Part shown: positions 8,191 through 12,420 of the stretch, in pieces
How the letters are laid out: each line of letters opens with the position of its first letter
How positions within the stretch are numbered: position 1 is the stretch's first letter
From: Cyclostephanos tholiformis
Lineage: Eukaryota; Bacillariophyta; Thalassiosirophyceae; Thalassiosirales; Thalassiosiraceae
NCBI GenBank assembly: GCA_036939975.1
Contig: JALLPB010000866.1
Location: 1 to 12,420, forward strand
Length of the DNA: 12,420 nucleotides
Direction: 5' to 3'
Program-made: the position numbers and the translations under genes
Notes under the pieces: generated by a model
Seen by the model: only the letters and a program-made list of their open reading frames with translations
The model's database searches: none
What the model was told of the DNA's origin: nothing

Positions 8191-9411
8191 AAATGCTTCT
8201 GCTCTACCATGCAACCCCAGTCCCTATGCTGCTGGTAGGATCCTATGCCATCACCCTTTGGAGGATGTCAGCAAAACTTATGGGCAACCTCACATTATCC
8301 CTCCTTGACACTCCCATTGAAGATGCTTGCACAATATTCATTACTTTGAATGAAATGAGTGGGGTCCTACACCACAGTGGATTGATTGCCATTCCAATGG
8401 ACACTGTGGCATCTTCATCCATCTGGAGGAAAGGATGGCCATGAAACTGATGCCAATCGATTATCCAGGCACATGACTTTGAATTGTTTCTTTGTGACAA
8501 GAAAGAAATACAAACTCTGCTCCATTTAAATAGATGGAGCAACAATCAATAGAAAAATACAACAATCAACTGCATTTAGCTCATAATGTTGGGCGAGACA
8601 AATCACATATGGCATAAATCAACAACACACAGACATTGCTGGCAAAATGACCACAACCATGTCATGGCAGCATAGGGGGGGAGTGAGCTATGCATTTGAG
8701 GACAGAAGTGAAACTAAGTCAAGATCTACACATGCAATCCAAACAAAAACAGACAAGCAATTCAAAGCAATAAAGTACCAAGCAATTCGAAGCAACAAAG
8801 TACCTATTTTTGACAGCATCATGGCCAGAGAGCACAGTTAATGTCTTAGAGGAAACACAAAAATGTTGTGCAACAATCAGACGACTAATAGACATTTTAT
8901 CTTGAATAGGTCACAAAAGGTGAAAAGGTATATGGTACCAATATTATGACATGCTGCCGACTCTATGAAGGTCATTAGCATTACACTTGCTCCAATTGCC
9001 ACAGTAAGATATGTACACAACACACCGTGTGGGACATACCAGTGGACAGATGCCCAATAAAAAGACTCATCAATGACATGCTTCATTCCAAGGAGTTCTT
9101 GAAGTCATCAAAGAAAAATGCATTAATTGACTTCTTGTTGGTTCTTCTAGAAATTGCTACATCTGTATGCTAAAAAAAGCATCTTGCATGGTTTCTTGGA
9201 AGCTGGCATCATCAACAAAGAATATTTTTGTCACTCATTTTTATGGCACACACTTAGCTGGGTGCTGAGGCTTTTACAAAAGCAAATTATAGAATCCCCA
9301 TTAATTCATCATGGTAAAATGCCAGAATAAAAAAATGCAAGGGACTCCCACCTTCCAATCCTTCATTCATCCATGGAGTCATGCATTGTCTTCAATCCCA
9401 ACTGTAATGGT
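8191..9411. other. no supported gene; short open frames only
   Basis: Open frames at 8193-8444 (plus), 8243-8545 (minus), 8647-8841 (plus) and 8877-9086 (minus) are 64-100 codons with no motif I recognise and mutually overlapping alternatives. The 8877-9086 peptide has a hydrophobic stretch (CTYLTVAIGASVMLM), but AT-rich DNA gives such text easily. A 25-bp duplication lies at 8754-8803. Nothing further can be supported. Confidence 0.45.
8754..8803. repeat. 25-bp tandem duplication
   Basis: Units 8754-8778 and 8779-8803, each beginning CAAGCAATTC and ending AAAGTAC, differ at two positions. The 25-base length does not preserve frame. Confidence 0.85.
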
Positions 9412-9600
9412 ATATCATAGTCAGCTACTGAACTTTCCACCTTCTTGTTGATGGGGTTCATTGATGACATCACTCTCCCATTGTTTAACAAAGTATGCAC
9501 TTTCCAATTCCAATGGTGATGATGGGGCAGTGGCAGCACCAATTGCCACAAAGTAAATGGATTATGAGTGGGCAGCAGGGTAGTATTTGACACAGGTTTA
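9412..9600. repeat. M module, copy 1
   Basis: It begins at a TAGTCAGCTA word and ends at GCAGGGTAGTATTTGACA. It shares CACTCTCCCATTGTT-AACAAAG (9471-9493) with copy 3 at one mismatch and CCAATGGTGATGATGG with the other copies. It is followed head-to-tail by copy 2 at about 187 bases. On the minus strand, codons 9561 down to 9421 give PSSPL...ES...FVKQWES.VINE, matching the other copies. Confidence 0.8.
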
Positions 9601-9775
9601 TTGTAGTCAGCTACAGAAAAAAACTCCCCCCCTTGTTGGAACTCCCAACTTGTTCATCGATGACGGGAACAAAGAAAGTGCTCTCCCATCCCAATGGTGA
9701 TGATGGTGGTGGCACCACCTGCCACAATGTGGATGGATGACAAGCACGTTCTTGGACACAGAGATAAAAAAGTTG
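9601..9775. repeat. M module, copy 2
   Basis: It starts GTAGTCAGCTACAG and includes a 7-C run, CATCGATGACGGGAAC, AATGGTGATGATGG and GGATGGATGACAAGCA. Compared with copies 1 and 3 it lacks exactly 15 bases in the QWES segment. The minus-strand frame 9745-9611 stays open for 44 codons before a stop. Confidence 0.8.
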
Positions 9776-9968
9776 AACTCAGAAGTTAGACTTAGACAAA
9801 ATGTTTTTCCATCAAAGTTTGGAAAGTTAGAGTTTAGTTCTCTTTCAAAGCTGCAAAGTTTGTAAAGTTAGAGTAAGTTTTTTTTTTCAAAACTGCAAAG
9901 TTTGGAAAGTTACAGTTAAGACAAAAAGGTCAAAATCTAAGTTAACTCCTAAAGTTAGGCTAAAATGT
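9776..9968. repeat. D module, copy 1 (AAAGTTTGGAAAGTTAGAG repeats)
   Basis: Three CAAAGTTTG(G/T)AAAGTTA units begin at 9813, 9854 and 9896, about 41 bases apart. They are followed by AAGACAAAAAGGTCAAAATC and a 32-base segment at 9932-9963 identical to 10880-10911 in copy 2. No coding character is visible. Confidence 0.8.
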
Positions 9969-10226
9969 TAGTGCACTTTCATACTCACTTTGATAGACAT
10001 AACCACTATTTATTGATTGTTCTACCAAATGTAATGCATCCTAATTTTTAATGTCACTAAACCATAATACTTATCATTCATCCAATTTGTCATCCAATTC
10101 CCTTAGAAGGTCCTCCATAGTTTATTCAGGTGGTTCAAGATGCCCCAGTGTCTCTGCATCCAGAATATGCTCTAAATTGAAACACTTCAGAGCTTCATTA
10201 TCTTCCACCTTCCAAAGTCTAAATCA
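9969..10226. other. spacer between D and E modules
   Basis: AT-rich and without recognisable motifs. A 60-codon plus frame at 10051-10233 has no support. Confidence 0.4.
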
Positions 10227-10307
10227 ATGGTAGATGCTCCCCAAACGCCATGATGTTCAGGTTGGACTCACCTGAGGTGTTGATGAGGACGTCTCTGCAA
10301 TATGAGC
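10227..10307. repeat. E module, copy 1
   Basis: An 81-base unit starting ATGGTAGATGCTCCCCAAA. It matches 10423-10503 without gaps with 11 differences, 196 bases apart. On the minus strand both read ESN(L/P)NIMAFGEHLP, and 7 of 11 changes are silent in that frame. Confidence 0.85.
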
Positions 10308-10422
10308 ATGGTAGACTTGTCACAACAATAGATTCAAGGTGATGTGAGTGAAGAGACCAAAACAGCAAAGTTCCTGGGAGAATTGGGGGTTCCCTCCCTC
10401 TTGCATCCACCATCCTATATTG

Positions 10423-10503
10423 ATGGTAGATGCTCCCCAAATGCCATGATATTTGGATTAGACTCACCTGAGATGTTGATGAGGACAGCCCTGCAATATC
10501 AGC
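10423..10503. repeat. E module, copy 2
   Basis: The second copy of the 81-base unit. The stretch between copies (10308-10422) is unique here and in the minus frame reads FAVLVSSLTSP and KREGTPNSPRN, broken by stops. The start word ATGGTAGAT also occurs alone at 10581 and 10692. Confidence 0.85.
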
Positions 10504-10594
10504 TTGAAAAGACCTCGTGCAGGACAGCATGTAGCACTTACCACTTACTTACTTAATTTGACCAACTAGTGACTGAAAATATGGTAGATGTGTA

Positions 10595-10678
10595 CTCATA
10601 TGCAAATGAGTAGATCAAAGTGTTTCATTTGCAAATAAGTCATTTCTCATTTGCAAACAAGTTCCATTTGCATATGAG
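10595..10678. repeat. inverted repeat with ATGCAAAT octamers
   Basis: CTCATATGCAAATG at 10595-10608 is the exact reverse complement of CATTTGCATATGAG at 10665-10678. Between them are two further CATTTGCAAA words at about 10626 and 10648. ATGGTAGAT lies outside both ends (10581-10589 and 10692-10700) in direct orientation. Confidence 0.85.
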
Positions 10679-10729
10679 GAGTAACATATATATGGTAGAT
10701 ACCTGTATACTTCCTACAAGGATTGCCTG

Positions 10730-10920
10730 ATGTTAGAGTTGGGAAGTCAATGAACTTAGAAAGTAAAAGTAAGGCTTTTTTCAAGACAACAAAGTTTGGA
10801 AAGTTAGAGTTAGGTTTTTTTTGCAGTTTTTTTTTTCAAAGCAGCAAAGTTTGGAAGTTGGAGTTAAGACAAAAAGATTAAAATCTAAGTTAACTCCTAA
10901 AGTTAGGCTAACTTATTTTT
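10730..10920. repeat. D module, copy 2
   Basis: It carries two AAAGTTTGGAA units at 10790 and 10845 with a T-rich spacer, then AAGACAAAAAGATTAAAATC and the 32-base block identical to copy 1. Here D is followed by an M module, whereas copy 1 of D is preceded by M modules. Confidence 0.8.
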
Positions 10921-10966
10921 ATCTCTAGTTGAGCAGCGGGGCAGTATTTGACATGAACTTGGATTT

Positions 10967-11165
10967 TATTATAGTCAGCTATGGAACTCCCCCCCCCGAT
11001 TGGCACTCCCCATTTGTTCATCAATGACGGCACTCTCCCATTGTTCAACAAAGAAGGAACTATCCCATCCTAATGGTGATGATGGAGGCGGCCCCTCCTG
11101 CCACAAAATGGATGGATGACAAGCATGTTTGGTGGCAGGGCAGTATTTGACATGAACTCAGAGTT
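10967..11165. repeat. M module, copy 3
   Basis: It starts ATTATAGTCAGCTATGGAAC, includes a 9-C run and CACTCTCCCATTGTTCAACA, and ends with GGCAGTATTTGACATGAACT. The same closing word occurs just before the module at about 10940, as in the copy 1/copy 2 junction. The minus frame 11124-10975 is open for 49 codons. Confidence 0.8.
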
Positions 11166-11598
11166 GCTTCTTCACACATCATTCCTGGCGTGTGAAGAAA
11201 ATTGGAGGATTGGCAGGGCGCCCATGCTTTTAGCTCCCATGTGCCACCAAAAATGAGCCCTAACAACCTGCTTGCTGGTGCCTTTGGATGGCCATGCAAT
11301 GACAAGGACTTGTATCATGCTGGCAGTGACATGATGGCAACATGAATTACCCTATCTCTTTATTGGGCTGTGATTGATTTTCCAATCACAAACACTCTTA
11401 GGTGCATATGCATAGGTAGAATTGATTTAATTAAGGAACTTGACAGCAAACCCTCCTAATATTATTATATCATTGGAAAGCTGACAGTCTCAGCTTTTCA
11501 AAAATATAGGGGTCTGGGAGTCTGTCCCCCACCCCCTCAGGCACAAATGTTGCTAAAAGACCCAGTACTTCAGGGGAATCATTCTTGGCTGATCAAAA
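11166..11598. other. non-coding stretch before the right-edge coding region
   Basis: No gene is supported. Small hairpins occur: GTGATTG/CAATCAC near 11370-11389 and AAAGCTGA/TCAGCTTT at 11477-11497. It could contain the 5' flank of the following coding region, but no promoter element is convincing. Confidence 0.4.
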
Positions 11599-12420
11599 AT
11601 GCCCATCGATGGAGCAAGATTTAGTCTTAACTTCCGTCCCATGCAAGGTCTGAGTGAATTGCCTGGTTGGAAGTGGGATCTTGTCATTGATGGACAAGTC
11701 AACGAATGCAACAATGGTATCAAACAACTTGGCTGCACACATCGCCATCTCAATAGTGGAGCTTTGGGCAATGATTCCATCAAATGGGAGGAAGAGGCGG
11801 AATGCAAACTTGCTGCCCATTACAATCATGCCATGGAGGAAGAGGCAAGAGTTGATTGTGGTGTTTCAAACAATATTCCAAAGATCAAGGAGTTCATCTG
11901 GGAGGGGGTGACAGACAAGACAATTGGGGAGGAGAATCATGATGAGCCACCTGGCTTGCTTGTTCAGTACGATAACATTTCCTGCTCAGAATGACAACTG
12001 CAAAAATGCTGGTTGAGATAGCAAAGGAGTTAGGGATGCAGTACATGAGATCAAAGAGGTTATTGGGTATGGTGGAATTGGATTCTAACATCCAATCACC
12101 TCCGCATCTTCAGAACTGCCAAAGATGGTCAGTCATTCAACTTCCAATGCAAGAAGGCAGCAGAGGGATCTATGCCAATGTGGGTGATCCTAATGGCGGA
12201 AGTGGTGCCAGATGTGCTGGGCATTGACATGAAAATGGGGGCAGAGTGTGGGTTCTTTGGACCAACAAATCCAAACAATGCTGCTGGTGCAATGCGCTCC
12301 AACTCTGTGTTGAAGCTAACGGATTATTTGATTATATCGTAGCCGGGTTATAACATTGGGTTCCAAGATAAACTTAGAATTATGATTGCTATTCAAGAGT
12401 TTGATAAATTCCAACTAACT
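11599..12420 (+). pseudogene. unrecognised protein-coding region, frame-broken, cut by window edge
   Basis: A plus frame opens at ATG 11599 (FRPMQGLSELPGWKWDLVID) and stops at TGA 11992-11994. An ATG at 11991 in frame 3 overlaps that stop and gives KMLVEIAKELGMQYMRSKR. At about 12060 the reading returns to frame 1: WVWWNWILTSNHLRIFRTAK, DGQSFNFQCKKAAEGSMPMW, VILMAEVVPDVLGID, ECGFFGPTNPNNAAGAMRSN, then TAG at 12340-12342 and PGYNIGFQDKLRIMIAIQEF to the window end. The last part looks convincingly protein-like; the first 130 codons are less sure because frame 2 and the minus strand are also open there. Two indels and a stop suggest a pseudogene, but introns or sequencing errors could mimic some of this. 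No family is recognised. Confidence 0.4.

Noticed and set aside
9776..10920. D modules as the two LTRs of a retrotransposon
   Set aside because: No TG...CA ends, no primer-binding site or polypurine tract, and the internal segment has no gag or pol.
11593..11829. Minus-strand frame with FDTIVAFVDLSINDKIPLP
   Set aside because: Reads plausibly, but the plus strand is favoured because the convincing coding text at 12060-12420 is on that strand; not fully excluded.

Overview
The window reads as nuclear DNA of a eukaryotic microalga, most likely a stramenopile and probably a diatom. This rests on three family-level resemblances recognised from memory: a Ty1/copia Gag with a C-x2-H-G...H...C knuckle followed by a GHKDDAT...GG tail, a fast-evolving RecQ-like DEAH helicase with a PLIGLG motif, and a serine-rich single-pass membrane protein with a long charged tail. 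No database search was possible, so the lineage is an inference.

Layout. (1) 1-108: C-rich low-complexity DNA ending in what looks like an intron 3' end (CTAAC, pyrimidines, TAG). (2) 109/169-1503, plus strand: the only intact long gene, a hypothetical single-pass membrane protein with a basic/acidic tail and duplicated RRxS/T motifs. (3) 1504-2520: non-coding, with a hairpin, a 40-bp tandem duplication and an AATAAA. (4) 2524-about 3738: a decayed copia gag carrying a stop, a one-base frameshift and a second stop. No pol or LTR follows, and composition switches abruptly to AT-rich. (5) 3745-5015: AT-rich with weak coding-like stretches. (6) 4996-7215, minus strand: a multiply frameshifted RecQ-like helicase fossil, split at about 6155-6850 by an AT-rich palindrome-rich island where the Walker A segment should lie. 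(7) 7216-9411: no supported gene; degenerate short repeats. (8) 9412-11165: a nested repeat province with three 'M' modules, two 'D' modules, two 'E' modules, and an inverted repeat with ATGCAAAT octamers. On the minus strand the M and E modules keep a peptide-level similarity that looks frame-constrained. (9) 11599-12420, plus strand: an unrecognised, frame-broken coding region that runs off the window.

Interpretation. One host gene sits beside a graveyard of mobile-element material. The genes do not form an operon or a recognisable system. The least explained parts are the frame-conserved repeat modules (9.4-11.2 kb), the palindromic island inside the helicase, and the unidentified protein at the right edge.
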